This document shows, piece after piece, positions 48,261-60,673 of a DNA stretch of 64,000 bases. A model generated the notes under the pieces. It saw only the letters and a list, made by a program, of their open reading frames with translations, made no database searches and was not told the origin of the DNA. The translations under genes were made by a program, and so were the position numbers. Each line of letters starts with the position of its first letter. Within the stretch, counting starts at the first letter, position 1. The stretch comes from Artemia franciscana (Eukaryota > Arthropoda > Branchiopoda > Anostraca > Artemiidae), in assembly GCF_032884065.1 (NCBI RefSeq), contig NW_027062649.1:3083355-3147354 (forward strand), written 5' to 3'.

Positions 48261-48550
48261 TCTACATTTTCGTGAATTGGTTCCCCCGGACACTAGCATC
48301 CTTGCCATCAAGCTAAGTCCATGTGTAGGGGCTACTTTTAGTACAATGGTACTTCCAATGTACTTCTGCTAATTTCAGCAGCGTTGCCAGGAGAAGGGGT
48401 TCTAAGTTTCAAAACCCCTCCCTCTACCTTAAAAAGGAATGTATGGACATAAATTATTCGCTTTTAATTGTATATAGCTTTAAGAAGAGCTTTTTATCAG
48501 CTTAAAATTACTTGTGCTAAATAGAAGAGAAAAAAAGTGAGACCCTCATT

Positions 48551-48680
48551 TCAGTATTTCTTCCACAAATCTCTAATAAAATTTAATGACTTCGTAGCTG
48601 GCTTCTGGGCAGCTTTTCAGGTCCTTCTTTAATTCAGCTTGTGAGAATCAACCCTCGGTTTTAATGACAACATTCTGACT
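48551..48680 (-). pseudogene. Decayed copy of the RRP46 last exon
   Basis: The - strand reads NVVIKTEG-stop-FSQAELKKDLKSC then EASYEVIKFY-stop, clearly parallel to [32 protein letters not shown] of the intact exon at 49,545-49,721. Two in-frame stops and no upstream acceptor show it is dead. It lies 1 kb downstream of the real exon. Confidence 0.85.
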
Positions 48681-49234
48681 ATTCACGATCAATGAAATGA
48701 TCAGAAATGACCTTTCACGAGTTATCATAACCAGAACCATGGCTGTAAAATGGGCTGCAGGGTGACCATGTGGAGTGGCGCCCCTCGAAGAAAATTGCAG
48801 CCTAGTAAACGATAGTCCCAGGGACTTCTTTCTGTCCGGTTCTAAGCTAGTTTCAGAGCTTTGTGCAGACTTTAGAAGATGTATTGGTCCCCGTCCTGTA
48901 CTGGTCATTTGATCATTTCTGATCATTTCCTTTAGCTCTTTATTCCAAAATTTGCGATTTTAAGATACATACAATTATTGCTTTTTATGTGCTTAAAAAA
49001 AAAAATTCAAAGAAATATTCCCTCCCAATGTTATAATCCCGAAATTTTGTTTGGGAATTAGTCTTTGAATATCTTTTGAGGGGGTTATCTTTTATATGAA
49101 ACGTAAAGCCTTAGGTAAAAAAAACTGCATCACTTATTGAAAAAGAAAAACTACGAAAGTATCCTTGAATTCTTGAACGATTTTGCTCGGTTGAAGACTT
49201 GACCTGACAATGAAATTTAGAAAATCGATAGGAG

Positions 49235-49351
49235 AAAAACCAATTTATTCTCCTACCTTCTGCACTAATCAGTAGGCTTACTACATGCGATATTACCAAA
49301 CGGAAAACACCAATCTACTCTCCCACCTTGCGCACCAATCAGCAGACTTAC
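49235..49351. repeat. 68-bp tandem duplication
   Basis: ACCAATTTATTCTCCTACCTT...AATCAGTAGGCTTACTA and ACCAATCTACTCTCCCACCTT...AATCAGCAGACTTACTA lie side by side. Confidence 0.8.
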
Positions 49352-49544
49352 TAGGCATCGGAATAAACTAAAATTTATCAAGTACCAACAGATTTTCAAA
49401 CTCCTTCGTACCCTATTTCGTTTGTAAATTTAACAAGTGGCCCTTTTTATGGGGGGGGGGCTCTTTGTGATTCTAAAAGTGGCATAAATTAGAGTTCTCT
49501 TTCGAGAGCTATAACAGCTATTTAAGTAAAGTAAAAGGAATGAA

Positions 49545-49721
49545 TTAGACACCCATTTTTTTTAACAAATCTCTATAAAATTCGATCACTTCACTGCTAA
49601 CTTCTTGGCAGGCATTCAGGGCCTTTTGTAATTCATCATCTGAGAAACTGCCCTCGGTCTCAACTGAAAAATTACGAGAATTTTGGCTTTCAAAAACAAA
49701 TGTAAAAGCTGCACGACAAAA
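49545..49721 (-). CDS. EXOSC5: RRP46/EXOSC5 last exon
   Basis: Acceptor TTTCTTTCAG| on the - strand at 49,722; stop TAA at 49,547-49,545. The 58 codons begin [12 protein letters not shown] and include [17 protein letters not shown] and [11 protein letters not shown]. They align with the C-terminus of human EXOSC5 (AVLTFALDS..LYSDTELQQCLAAAQ..RFYRESLQRR). RRP46 is one of the six RNase PH-like ring subunits of the eukaryotic RNA exosome and is catalytically inactive in animals. The phase (0) matches the upstream exon. Decayed copies of this exon or its edge occur at 48,551-48,680 and near 50,770. Confidence 0.9.
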   Translation of the reverse strand, partial: FCRAAFTFVFESQNSRNFSVETEGSFSDDELQKALNACQEVSSEVIEFYRDLLKKMGV

Positions 49722-49807
49722 CTGAAAGAAAATAGAAAGCTTTAACTACTGATCAGTAAATGTAAACCAATATAACTAGAAAAACAGGTCTTAGGAAGAT
49801 TATAATG

Positions 49808-49953
<146 letters not shown>

Positions 49954-50462
49954 ATATGCCTGGTACTTGGTCCTTTGGTAATTACCCTGTTGTTGTTGTT
50001 TTTCTGTTGTTGTTGATTAAACCAACTGTTTTCTTACTATTTTTTTCGAAGAAGGAAATTCTCATTTATCTTAATTGATAAATAAGAAGGTGCTTTGCTC
50101 TCCACAAAATTACTGGGTCTATTCTTTGTGATAAGTTTTACATATTAGATTCAGCTCATTTTATTAATCCGTTTATATCAAATATTCATGTATTTTCAAT
50201 TTGAATATATTATATTGAATATAAATGTATTGAATTTTATATTGAATATAAATTATACACTGAAACACCAATATAAATGGAAAAATACTTCAACTATGGT
50301 AGTTAAAGAAAAAGCTTTAACTACGGTAAATGTAAGCGGAAAAATAAGCATTAGTGGAAAGATATAAATAAACATGTCTGTATAATATGGTTGGTAATTG
50401 TTCTTTGGATAACTACCTTTTTGTCTTTATTGTTACTTGGTCTACCAAACTTTTTTTCTCAC

Positions 50463-50526
<64 letters not shown>

Positions 50527-50800
50527 GAAGAGAATCCTTATTTTCTTAATTTATTAGACGAGATCGGGAGGTTAAGCGCCAAAAAAGAAAGCTAGTGATT
50601 TGTTCTGAAAGAAAAAAACTATATTTATTCTTTGTGGCAAGTATTACAAATTAGATTCAGTTCATTTTATTTATCCGTTTACATTGAATTTTCCTTATTC
50701 TGAATTTTAATGTATTATATAGAATTTCCAACATAAATAGAAAAATAAATATAGATATTCTAGCTGTCAAAGCTGCATGACAAAATACAAGAAACTAATT
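49954..50800. repeat. Duplicated RRP46 intron segment with poly(T)
   Basis: 49,954-50,170 and 50,380-50,690 are diverged copies. Both have TGGTAATT.., a CTTTGGTAATTACC/CTTTGGATAACTACC segment, TTGTTGTT..TTACT, a T-run, AATTCTCATTTATCTTAATT / AATCCTTATTTTCTTAATT and TTAGATTCAG(C/T)TCATTTTATT. The second contains a 59-nt T run (50,465-50,523). AAGCTGCATGACAAAATACAAG at 50,773-50,794 matches the acceptor edge of the last exon (49,708-49,728), so the duplicated unit included that exon boundary. Confidence 0.75.
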
Positions 50801-52189
50801 AGTTTAGTCCTATCTACTTATTGACGACTGTTCAATCTACTGGCCCTCTTCGTATTTCTGACAATATTGGAATTCCATAAGTCAGGTCAGATATTAGCCC
50901 CCTAACTGCTACTCGTGCAGCATGGAACACTGCCAGAAACAGCCAAAAAGTGCCAACCCTACCCTCCCTCAAATTTGTAGTTTTTTGCCGCATGGGATTT
51001 TACCAACTATACCCTCAAATTTGTAGTTTTATTTTTATTTTTTTTATTTTGTAAGTGATTCCGTTATGTGGATGCCTGGGCCAAGTTGGAATGGCATATC
51101 GGAATTATTTATTGTGGACGGTACTTCGCACTGGCTTGGTTTTTGTCAGGTAATGCGTGACGGGCAGCAGTTCGTCATTTGCTTCTTTTAGTGTATATTT
51201 TTTGTGTTTTGTGCTTTTCTGCCCTCCTTGTAATTCTGGCCAGAGTCTGACGTAAGGCGGGGAGGGGGAGGAATCATAATGTATGTGTCTTTTATTGTTC
51301 AAATTTATTGCTGAATCAATCTACTTGTACATTTAACTTAAATGAAAGCAGGCCAGCATAAGAGAAACAACTATTCTTACGTTTAGAAATTTGCATTGGT
51401 TCGCACTTAAATTAGGCTAAGACTACACCAAACATAAGTTTTTGTCTATTTCACTGGTCTGCTTAAATTCCGTAAGAATTTAAACTTGATTCAGATTGGT
51501 GGACTATTCTTAAGGTGACCAATAATAGACCCTTTTACATTCTTGCGTAAAGTAGTTTACATTACGAAATAGCAGCCTTTACTCATAGAAACATGCCTAT
51601 ATACAATTATCTTGGACAGAAAAAAGAGAGAAAAAAAAAACGGTGTGAAGTGACTGGGTATATTCTTTATTCCTGAAATCCCAAAGCGTGTTAAGAGGGG
51701 CTATTAGTACACGATAAATATTTTAGCAGTTAGGTTTCAGAGAAAATAAGGTATTATCCAATTTATAGATTGATTAGATCTTAATAGTTTAATCTACGGC
51801 TAAAAACTCGGGTTCAAGGATGTTGAAAGGAATTATTATTGCAGAAACTTAATTTTAACCGACCAGGCTTGGGAGAAAATAAGGTTAATAATAAATTAAC
51901 AAATGGATTATATAGTAATAGATAAATTAATTTATCAGTGACTAAAAACTTGAATTCAAGCGTATGAGGTAATTGAAAATGTGTTGGGAGAGATGAATGA
52001 ATTTTCTAATCCTTTTGGCTTTCGAACTATTAGCGAGGAAACGGAACGATCCATTTTGGACTTCGGACAAGCATAGGCATCTCGCGGATGCGCCCATTCC
52101 AATATAATTCGGTTACTTAGTTAAATAGAAAACTCCTTCGAAGCAAGCATTATCTATGATATTCAGCCCATAAACTCTACTAAAAAAAA
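50801..52189. other. RRP46 intron, unrecognised
   Basis: No exon was recognised. A short duplication TACCCTCAAATTTGTAGTTTT / ACCCTCCCTCAAATTTGTAG occurs near 50,960 and 51,010. Confidence 0.4.
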
Positions 52190-53867
52190 ACAATAGCGTA
52201 AAGAGCGGGGTATTGAGGAGGGGACAGCCCCTTTCATATACGGAATAATTTCTGTTCGTTTTAAGTTTTGATGTCGCTCCTTAATTTCGGTTAAAAAAAA
52301 CTTCAGTTAATTTCTGAACGTTTTCAATTAATGCAGGTTTTGATTTTGGCTCAACGTACATGAATAATTAAAACGAAATTTGCATGTTAATTTTACTTTT
52401 CTGGCAAAATTGCTTTCTCAAAGTTTTGATCGGATGGTTTCGAGAAAAAAAGTCGCAGAGGAGGGGGCCTAGTTGCCCCTCAGTTTTTTGGTCACTTAAA
52501 AAGGCCACTAGAACTTTTCATTTTATTCACGAACGTTTTTATTAGTAATAAATATACGTAACTTACGAAATAAACTTAAGTAACGAACTTCTATATTTGT
52601 ATATTTTTATTACAAATATGAGGGGGTTCGCCCCCCTCATAATCAGAATAAATAGCTCTTTTGAAATTGCTAAGAAATACTTCAGCGTTAAGAGCGAAGT
52701 ATTGAGGAGGGGACGAAATCCATCATATACGTAAACATTTCTGTTCATTCTATAATGTTGCTCCTTACTTTTCTTGAAAAAAACTTGTTTTGTTTCAATT
52801 TAATTTCTTAATGTTTTTAAATTAAAGTTTCCATTTTTGTTCACCGTTCATGAATAATTAAAGCGAAATTTGCATATTAATTTTACTTTTTTGGCTAAAT
52901 GACTTTCTCAAAGTTTTGATCGGATGATTTTGAGAAAAAAGGGGCAAAGGAGGGACCCGGTTGCCCTCCGATTTTTTTGGTTGCTTAAAAAGTCCACTAG
53001 AACTTTTAATTTTATTTTAAGAACGTATTTTATAGGTAATGAGTATACGTCACCTACAAATTGACTTACGCAATAAACTTCTATATTATGTATATGAGGG
53101 GTTTCGCCCCCTCGTTAGTTCCTGGCTCTTTACACTAAAGTTCGAATATTGTTCCAATTTTTTAAGAATGACCCCTAAATAACAAAAGCCGTATAATTAA
53201 AATAAATAGCTCTTTTGAAATTACTAAAAATTTCTTCAGCGTAAAGAGCGAGGTATTGGGGAGGGAATGAACTCCCTCATATGCATAATAATGTCACTTC
53301 GTTTTAAGTTTTAATTTTACTCCTTACTTTCAGTTGAAAAAACTTCTTTTTTTAAATTTAATTTCTCATTGTTTTTTAAATAATGCTGGAGAATCCAGCT
53401 CCTTCCTTCTTGGAAATTTTCTTCCCCCATGGAAAGATCCTCTTACACAACCCCCTCTTCACCACCAGAAAAAAATCCCCCTGAAAACGTCTGTTCACTT
53501 CCCAATAACCAATACTATATTTAAACAATTGGCAAAGTTCATAACTTGCAGAACTTCCCCCAGGGACTGTGGGGGATTAGTCGTCCTCAAAGACATAGTT
53601 ATTAGATTCTTTGACTATGCTGAACAAAATGGCTCTCTTGAAATTTTGATCCAATAATTTTGGGAAAAAATGAGCGTGGGAGAGGGCCTTGTTGCCCTCT
53701 AATTTTTTGGTCACTTAAAAAGAGCACTAGAACTTGTAATTCCCGTTAAAATTAACCCTCTCACGACATTCTAGGACCACGGGCTCGATGCGATCACCTC
53801 TGGGGAAAAAACAACATATAAACAAATCAAAGCGCATCCGTGATCTTTCTTCTGGCAAAAAATACAA
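52190..53867 (+). repeat. IRH family, composite copy with three modules
   Basis: Three modules of ~105 bp, AGCGTAAAGAGCG(G/A)GGTATTGAGGAGG...GCTCCTTACTTTCAGTT type, start at 52,196, 52,683 and 53,238. They are separated by ~490-550 bp bodies with AAAACGAAATTTGCAT, TTTTGATCGGATG and CTAGTTGCCCCTC. Each body ends in a pyrimidine/purine-rich TATGAGGGGGTTCGCCCCCCTC hairpin. The block lies in the RRP46 intron, opposite in sense to the gene. Confidence 0.8.
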
Positions 53868-55939
53868 AATAAAAAAGGGCTGTTCCCTCCTCAACGCCCT
53901 CCTCAACGCTGAAGTTTGACTCTTTCTCTCAATTCTACTTTTCAAAACGGTTAAAACTTTAGCGTAAAGAGCGGGGCGTTGAGGAGGGAACAGTCCGTTT
54001 CTTATATGGAGGAATTTCTGTTCGTTTTAAGTTTTAATGTTGCTCCTTACTTTCAGTTAAAAAACTTTTTTTTATTTGACAATTTGAACGAATCAAGTCT
54101 ATACCATGAGATTGCACAACATTTATATTGTAAAAACTGAAATATTATACTTGTAAAGATTAAACTGAACTGTAATCCCCGCGCACTTTTTTGCTAGTCT
54201 TTAAAATATTAATGTTTACATAACAAGAAATTTCTCAAGTAAATTATACCATGAGATCGCCCATCCCAAGCTTATATTGTAAAAACTAAAAGATGGAACA
54301 GCAAACGCTAGAAATAAAAACTCTTAGAACAAAGATCACTCTCCTTAGATCAAAGCACCCAGTTAGATTGTGGATGGAAAGCTTTTCAAAAATGTTCTGG
54401 CCGTTGTAAGGCATTGGCTCAGAAGTATACAGGCCCTTTCATACACGAAGTACTTTCTGTTCGTTTTCAGTTTTAATATCGCTCCTTGCTTGCAGTTAAA
54501 AAAAAAATTGTTTTTTTATTTAATTTCGGAACGTTTCTGAATTAATGCATGTTTGATTTTGACTCTCCGCACATGAGTAATTAAAACGAAACTTGCGTAT
54601 TAATCGTTTTTGCTATATTGCTTTCTCTTAGTTTTGATCGGACGATTTTGAGAAAAAGGAGTGGGGGAAGAGGCCTAGTTGCCCTCCAATTTTTCGGTTG
54701 CTTAAAAAGGCAATTAGATCTTTTAATTTTTAACGAACGTTTTTATTAGTAAAAAATATACGTAACTTACGAATATCACGTAACAAACTTCTATATCCGT
54801 ATATTTTTATTATATATATGAGGGGGGTTGCCCCCTCGTTAATACCTCGCTCTTTACACTGAAGCTTTAATTTTGTCCCAATTCTTTAAGAATGACCCCT
54901 GAATCACAAAGGCCATAGAATAAATAGTTGAAATTACTAAAAAATACTATAGCGCAATGAGCGAGGTATTTAGGAGGAGACGAACCTCTCGTATGCGTAT
55001 TGATCTCTTTTCGTTTTAAGTTTTAATGCCGCTCCTTACTTTCAGTTGAAGAAAACTTTTTCATAGTTATTTGTTCTTTGTTTTTTTTTTTTTTTTAATA
55101 ATTCTAGAAAATCCTGTGCCTCCTTTATGGAATTTCTCTTCCCCCGTGACAAATTCCTCCAAGGAAAAGATCTTCCCATGTAACCCCTCCCCTCACCTCC
55201 CCCCCCCAAAAAAAAAACCAAAAAATCCCTCTAAAAAGGTATGTAGACTTCCCAAAAACCATTACTGTATGTAAACACTGGTCAAAGTTTGTAACTTGCA
55301 GCCCCTCCCCTGGGAACTGTGGGGGAGTAAGTCAGCCCCAAAGACATAGTTGTTATGTTTTTCGACTATGCTGAGCAAAATAGCTGTCTCAAAATTTTGA
55401 TTTGTTGACTTTGGAAAAAATGACCGTGGGAGGGGGCCTAGGTGCCCTCCAATTTTTTTGTCACTTAATAAGGGCACTAGAACTTTTGATTTCCGTCATA
55501 ATGAGCCCTCTCGCGACATCTTAGGACCACTTGGTCGATACGATCACCCCTGGGAAAAAACAAACAAATAAACACGCACCCGTGATCGGTCTTCTGGCAA
55601 AAAATACTAAGTTCCATATTTTAGTAGATAGGAGCTGGAAACTTCTACAGTAGGGTTCTCTGATACGCTGAATGCGATGGTGTAGAAATTCTATGACATT
55701 TAGAGAGTGTTTACCCCTATTTTCCAAAATAAGGCAAATTTTGTTAGGCTCGTAACTTTTGATGAGTAAGATTAAATTTCATGTGTTTTTATTAATATTT
55801 AAATTTATATGTTTAAAATCAGCATAGAAATCCGATTATTTTGATGTATCTATCAGTATCAAAATTCCGTTTTTACAGTTTCGTTTACTATTGAGCTGGG
55901 TCGCTCCTTACTACAGTTCGTTACCACGAGCTGTTTGAT
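53868..55939 (+). repeat. IRH family, near-complete copy with terminal hairpin
   Basis: Starts with a partly deleted inverted-repeat head (GGGCTGTTCCCTCCTCAACG, spacer CTTTCTCTCAATTCTAC, AGCGTAAAGAGCGGGGCG). It continues through modules at 53,963, 54,432 and 54,950 and ends at the terminal block TTACTATTGAGCTGGGTCGC...ACAGTTCGTTACCACGAGCTGT-TTGAT (55,885-55,939). About 350 bp at 54,070-54,420 is foreign to the family and contains its own small duplication (ACCATGAGAT, 54,105 and 54,248). Confidence 0.85.
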
Positions 55940-56640
55940 GACGGTCATTAATGGGTAGGCTAAACAAAAAAGAAAACGGACTGTTATATACCGGGCTGTG
56001 GTGGGAAATATTTGAATGTTGTTTTTTTTTGTGCCATACTTATTCTTCTAGTTCTATAGTTTCTATCTGTAATTCTAACTCAGATGAACAAAATTGTATA
56101 TGCTCAACTAGTATCTTATAAAGTTTGTTTGTTAACAAGTCCATTACATGAAACAATTCACAGAGGTTATTAGAAGAACAAAGCGATCTTTTTGCTCAGA
56201 TTACTAGTAATTTCACTTAGGCAATTCCTGAGTTCATACGTGTACTAATGCGTTTATTTTAGTGGCATTTTCCAGTTTCAAGTATAACTATCTGTTACTC
56301 GCTAAATTCTTGAAAATCAAAGCAGCATTTTCTGCAAACGAATGAAAACAATAAAACTACAAGTTTCTGTACAAAAGAAATAAGAAAGGCTTTACGCGAA
56401 TAATCGACAATATTAATCCATGTTCGTATTCAAAAAGATTTAATTAGTAAAAATTATGATTAAATTAGTAGCAAGAGCTGGTATTTAAAAATATGAAACT
56501 CGAAGCAAATTAAAAATAAAAATAGAAGAATGCAAAGAAATTGATTACAGATAACTAACGTAGAATAATTATATACAAACATGCATTACTCGAGCTCGTA
56601 AATACTCAGCCCATAGCTCGCATTAAACAGCATATATCAC
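55940..56640. other. RRP46 intron, unrecognised
   Basis: AT-rich; nothing identified. Confidence 0.4.
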
Positions 56641-56720
56641 AAATCAAAATTAAATTGATGGCTATAGCTCTGCCAACCAGTAACTGGGATTTACTTGTAT
56701 TAATAATGGCTTATTCAAAA
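56641..56720 (-). pseudogene. Remnant of an RRP46 internal-exon copy
   Basis: CTCTGCCAACCAGTAACTGG and GATTTACTTGTATTAATAAT, on the + strand, parallel the 3' edge of the real exon (57,028-57,075: CTGCTTACCTGTAACTGGG, ATTTATCTGGATCAACAAT). Only ~50-80 bp remain alignable. Confidence 0.6.
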
Positions 56721-57037
56721 TAAATATATGGTTCGATGTTCCATTTACAAATGCATTTCATGGAAATAGCAGAGAGCAAAATTGATCGATTGCCAAAGTT
56801 TTGCTTAACCTATAAGTGTGATTTATTTAGACCTACAACAAGCAACTAACAATTATTCATTTCAAAAAAACTATAAGAAACTTAAAAATAATTATTCAAT
56901 TTTCCAATTATGTGCATTCAAATTATCTTCATTCAATTATGCTATTCATAAATTATCCAAAGCAATATTATGGAAAATTCTCGGCGCATACTATCGCAGA
57001 AAGCAAACAATCAATTGACAACCTGAGTTCTGCTTAC

Positions 57038-57181
57038 CTGTAACTGGGATTTATCTGGATCAACAATTAGTTTTTCGGTTCGTGAATCTATTCCACAACA
57101 AACTGCAGCAAAGAGATAATTCATGTCCAGGCCAGAATTTAAAAGTGCAAGGCATGTGGCATTTACAGCGGCTGCTGTAAG
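57038..57181 (-). CDS. EXOSC5: RRP46/EXOSC5 internal exon
   Basis: Acceptor TTTTTTATAG| at 57,182; donor CAG|GTAAGC at 57,037. It has exactly 48 codons, phase 0 at both ends. It encodes [20 protein letters not shown] then [14 protein letters not shown] and [12 protein letters not shown]. It matches human EXOSC5 LLACCLNAACMALVDAG..M..LFCGVACALDS..LVLDPT, the second half of the RNase PH fold. Two decayed copies of this exon lie on either side, at 56,641-56,720 and 57,718-57,848. Confidence 0.92.
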
Positions 57182-57719
57182 CTATAAAAAAAACACAGAA
57201 AAATAAACAATTCCCAGTTGAGAAAATAGCTCAAGGGGGTGGGGAAAACAGCATATAGCATAAATAAAATAAGTTTCAATGAGCAAATACCAGAATGAAG
57301 TAAAGAGGAAATACAGGTAAAATTAATACAAGATAGTACGAAGAAAGAAAAACAGAAAAAGAATAATGAAAACAAAAGAAAAAGAAGTGGCGGATAGCAG
57401 GTAGATTGGAGAGCATTCAACTGGGAATAATATAATCAAAGAAAAATTAAAGGGTCAGCAATACTAACACCGACAAAACTAAGAAATAGATTAATCAAAC
57501 AAGCCTGTAAAATCTAAGTCTTGGAAAAATACAAGAGAAGTCTTTGATGGAGTTTTTTGCTGAGTTATTCGGCGTGCGGATTTAAAAAATGACCTGTGTT
57601 TTCGTCCTTTATGTCGAGCTTTTTACAATAATCATTCTTTTGAAAAAATTCATGATTCTAAAATTCTTTAAAATAAAAAATCCAGAATTTTAGGAAATAT
57701 CCAAAACTGTACTTTATTT

Positions 57720-58115
57720 AAACCAACAATAACTTTTTCGCTTCGCAAATCTATTCTACAACAAATAGCAAAATCACAATTCATGTCCAGTTCAGAATAT
57801 TAAAGTAACAGAATGAATGGTATTGTGGTATTTACAACTTTCGCTTTAAGTTGGGAAAGCTTTTTAAACAGAAAAATAAATATTGCCCAGCAGAGAATAG
57901 AGCTAAATGGCTGGGTTAAATTTAACACAGAAAACAAATCAACCACTATCGGTAACCAAATATCATAATATACAAGTGTGATGAAAAAGAACAACAGAGA
58001 AACATAAAGAAGAGATAAAAAAGAAGCACTGGGTAGTTGGTAGATTGGAGAGTATCCAACGAAGTAATAAAATGAAAGCAAAACCAAACAGGTCAGTAAC
58101 ATTAGCTGCAACTAG
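57720..58115 (-). pseudogene. Tandem duplicate of the RRP46 internal exon and flank
   Basis: 57,718-57,848 aligns with the real exon (ATCTATTC(T/C)ACAACAAA, ATTCATGTCCAG(T/G)(T/C)CAGAAT, GGTATTTACAAC vs GGCATTTACAGC) but with small deletions that break the frame. The upstream intron is duplicated too: AGAAAAATAAATATTGCCCAG vs AGAAAAATAAACAATTCCCAG, and GTAGATTGGAGAG at both 57,400 and 58,038. The offset is about 640 bp. Confidence 0.85.
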
Positions 58116-58140
58116 ACTACAAAATTAAACTAAACTTGAT

Positions 58141-59170
58141 CTACGTTGCATGGGCAACGTGAGGTGTTGCGGCAACCTTTGTTCGGCTTCGCCGATGAAG
58201 TGTTATGAGAGCAACACTTTGGTTTTGCTACCTCGCTTCGATTAAACGCTGAAGTTGTTAATCTGTAAGGAGCTTAAAATAAATACTAGGTACACCAACT
58301 CGCACAAGTTGTAAACTCCTCATTACAACTAGCAAAAGTTGCAAACCCTTCATCGCTGAAGATGATTGTAGCCTAACAGCCGATTATTACTTACAAGTCC
58401 CTTACATGTCTTACCACTGGAACCAAATTGGTCTTACCATCAAATACACCGGAAACAAATAATAGGTACACCAATTAGCAAAACTTGCGAACCCCTAATT
58501 GCCGAAGATGATTATGAGCTAACAGCTGACTGTTGCTTAAAACTCCCCTATATGTCTCACAGTTGGTATCGGCCAATTATTGGTTTCAGTGTGTACCTCA
58601 CTCCTGAAGTTGTCAACCCCTTTAAACTTTCAAACTGGCATATCTCATGAAGGAATTTTTCTACCAAAAAATGGATGACATACACTTTGATCAGCTCATC
58701 AAGAGCTATCGACTGCCGTCGAAAAAGAAAAATCTATCTTTCTTAGTTCAAAAGTTGAGTTTTTTGCCATTGGCCAAGTTTCTAACGTCATCACTTAGAA
58801 AGGAGCAAAGGATAAACTCTAATTTCTGTAGTAATGAGAGAACTTTTAAAGTTAAAGAGGCAAATCTGATACCATTTCTCTACCACAATCCCAAGTGCAA
58901 AAAACCGAAGGATAAACTCAGCTGCATTCACGAAGAGATATGGGTAGAAACAATAGATTTTTGGCCCCAGGCAAGAGTTCTACAAAGCTTTCCAAATGCA
59001 AAGTCATACTCATCAATCCGGCCTAAGGTCTACACTTTTTGTACAAACCGCTGAGGTTACAAACTTACCACTTCCTAAAAAAAGATGAAATCGGGGTGCT
59101 AGGCTATGAAAAAAACAAAACAAAAAAAAGACACGACAAACCAAGGCGTTGCTCTCGCAACCCAATAAAA
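58141..59170 (+). mobile_element. GTTGC/GCAAC-ended element, copy 2
   Basis: The left end has GTTGCATGGGCAAC, GTTGCGGCAAC and GAGAGCAACACTTTGGTTTTG. The right end has the inverted counterpart CCAAGGCGTTGCTCTCGCAAC (59,141-59,161). The interior matches the reverse complement of 46,536-47,775. The + strand frame 58,647-59,054 (135 codons) is open but shows no recognisable domain, and it is broken in copy 1. It lies in the RRP46 intron. Confidence 0.8.
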
Positions 59171-59199
59171 TTCTCTGCAGCCTTCTTTTAGGAATACGA

Positions 59200-59750
59200 T
59201 CAAGCTTTAACTCACAAAGTCTACATTCATTAGCAGTTATGAAAATCTGGTACCTTAACAACAATCTTAATCTCTTAGAAATAAATAAAGGAAGTCGATA
59301 AGCTATTATTACCAGAAAATTAAATTTTATAGTTGAAAATGAATTTTACTGAATTAAAGCGGCCAAATTGAAAGTGAAGTGCCAAGGAAATCAAACTTAA
59401 CAAATTATTTATTATCCCATGATTTTCTGTTGAATATCATTGCATGTATACAACACACATATCTATGGAAAAAGTGTGATCGAACAACTCTCAAAGCCTA
59501 CATTCATTAGCAGTTAAGTAAATCTGGTGCCTTCACAAGAATCTCAATCTCTAAGAAATAACAGAAGGAAGTTGATACCTACTAAGATTACCAGAAATTT
59601 AATTATTAAGTAGAAAATGAATTTTACTGAGTTAAAGTTGCCAAATTGAAAGTGAAGTTCTTAGGATATCAAACTTAACAAATTATTTATCCTCCCATGA
59701 TTTCCTGTTGTATACCATTGCATGTATACAACATACATATTTAAATATAA
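59200..59750. repeat. ~285-bp tandem duplication
   Basis: CTACATTCATTAGCAGTTA recurs at 59,220 and 59,500. Both copies continue with AATCTGGT(A/G)CCTT, AAAATGAATTTTACTGA(A/G)TTAAAG, GAAAGTGAAGT and AACTTAACAAATTATTTAT, through GCATGTATACAACA(C/T)AC. Confidence 0.85.
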
Positions 59751-59754
59751 TAAA

Positions 59755-60380
59755 TCCTGCTATGAGCAACAGCATTATATTGTTACCTTAGCCCAAGATT
59801 TATGAAATATTAAGTTGTAAAACTATATGTCACCGCTTTTACGAGTAGCAATAGGGTATTTTGTCGTATTTTAGCCAGGGTACGGTGTAGTAGCTTCAAT
59901 AAAAATTTACTGACATATTGAGCTTAGAAATTGTAGGAAACTCCTACTATGAGCAACAGCATTGTATTGTTGTGTCTTTAGCCCAAGATTTATGAAATAT
60001 TGAGTCGTAAAAAAATATCCCACTACTCTTATGAGCAGCAAAAGGGTATTTTATCATACTTAGGGTATGGTGTCGCTGCTTCAGCCAAAATTTACTAAAT
60101 ATTGGGCACTAAAATATTATGCCACCATCGTTATAAGCAGCAGGGGGTATTGTGTCATATTTTAGCCAGCTTACGGTCTCGTGTCGTTTAGCCAATATTA
60201 GTGGATATATTGCGTCATAAAATTGTGTCCTGCGGCTACTATGAGCAGCAGGGCAGTGTCGCGTCATAGTTTAGCCAAATTTTTGTGCCATATCTTTAGC
60301 TTAGATTTCCTAAAATATTGAGTTCTCAACTGAAAGCCACCACTGCTCTGAGTAGCAGGAGAGTATTATGTCCTGTTTTT
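59755..60380. repeat. ~90-125 bp degenerate minisatellite
   Basis: About six units built on TATGAGCAGCAGGGTATT, a TTTTAGCCAGGGTACGGTGTC segment and an ATTTACTAAATATTGAGT segment. Present at 59,758, 59,945, 60,030, 60,133, 60,238 and 60,334. It is intronic within RRP46. Confidence 0.75.
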
Positions 60381-60490
60381 AGCAAAGATTTACAGAAATA
60401 ACAAGTTTTAAATTATATAATTAATACTTATATATATATTATATATAATATAATATATAATACATATAATATAATTATATTAATATATAA
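60381..60490. repeat. AT-rich low-complexity run
   Basis: Imperfect TATATA/ATAATA tract just downstream of the RRP46 exon donor. Confidence 0.75.
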
Positions 60491-60551
60491 TAAATTATAT
60501 ACTGCTTGTGGTATGGGCAGCAGGAATTTGAAATGTTGAAAATGTTCTTAC

Positions 60552-60673
60552 CCCACCGTCATTCTGCAATTCTTGGACTGTGATAATTATAGCTGTCCTT
60601 GGATGATGGCCTAATATTAGTGCTTTCTCACAAATTCGCACTATCAAGTTTTCTCTTCGTCTATCTATCAGCT
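60552..60673 (-). CDS. EXOSC5: RRP46/EXOSC5 exon (mid-protein)
   Basis: Acceptor TTTTTTTCCAG| at 60,674; donor |GTAAGAAC at 60,551. It begins in phase 2 with AG, then 40 codons: [40 protein letters not shown]. It matches human EXOSC5 SRERLIRNTCEAVV..HPRTSITVVLQVVSDAG. The HPR-T motif is typical of RRP46-type RNase PH subunits. It joins in phase with 57,181. The first exon(s), about 70 residues with GDTSVL.G.YGP, were not found up to 64,000. Confidence 0.9.

Noticed and set aside
57163-58111. Hydrophobic - strand frames (85 and 103 codons)
   Set aside because: They are read-through of A/G-rich intron sequence around the real RRP46 exon and its duplicate.
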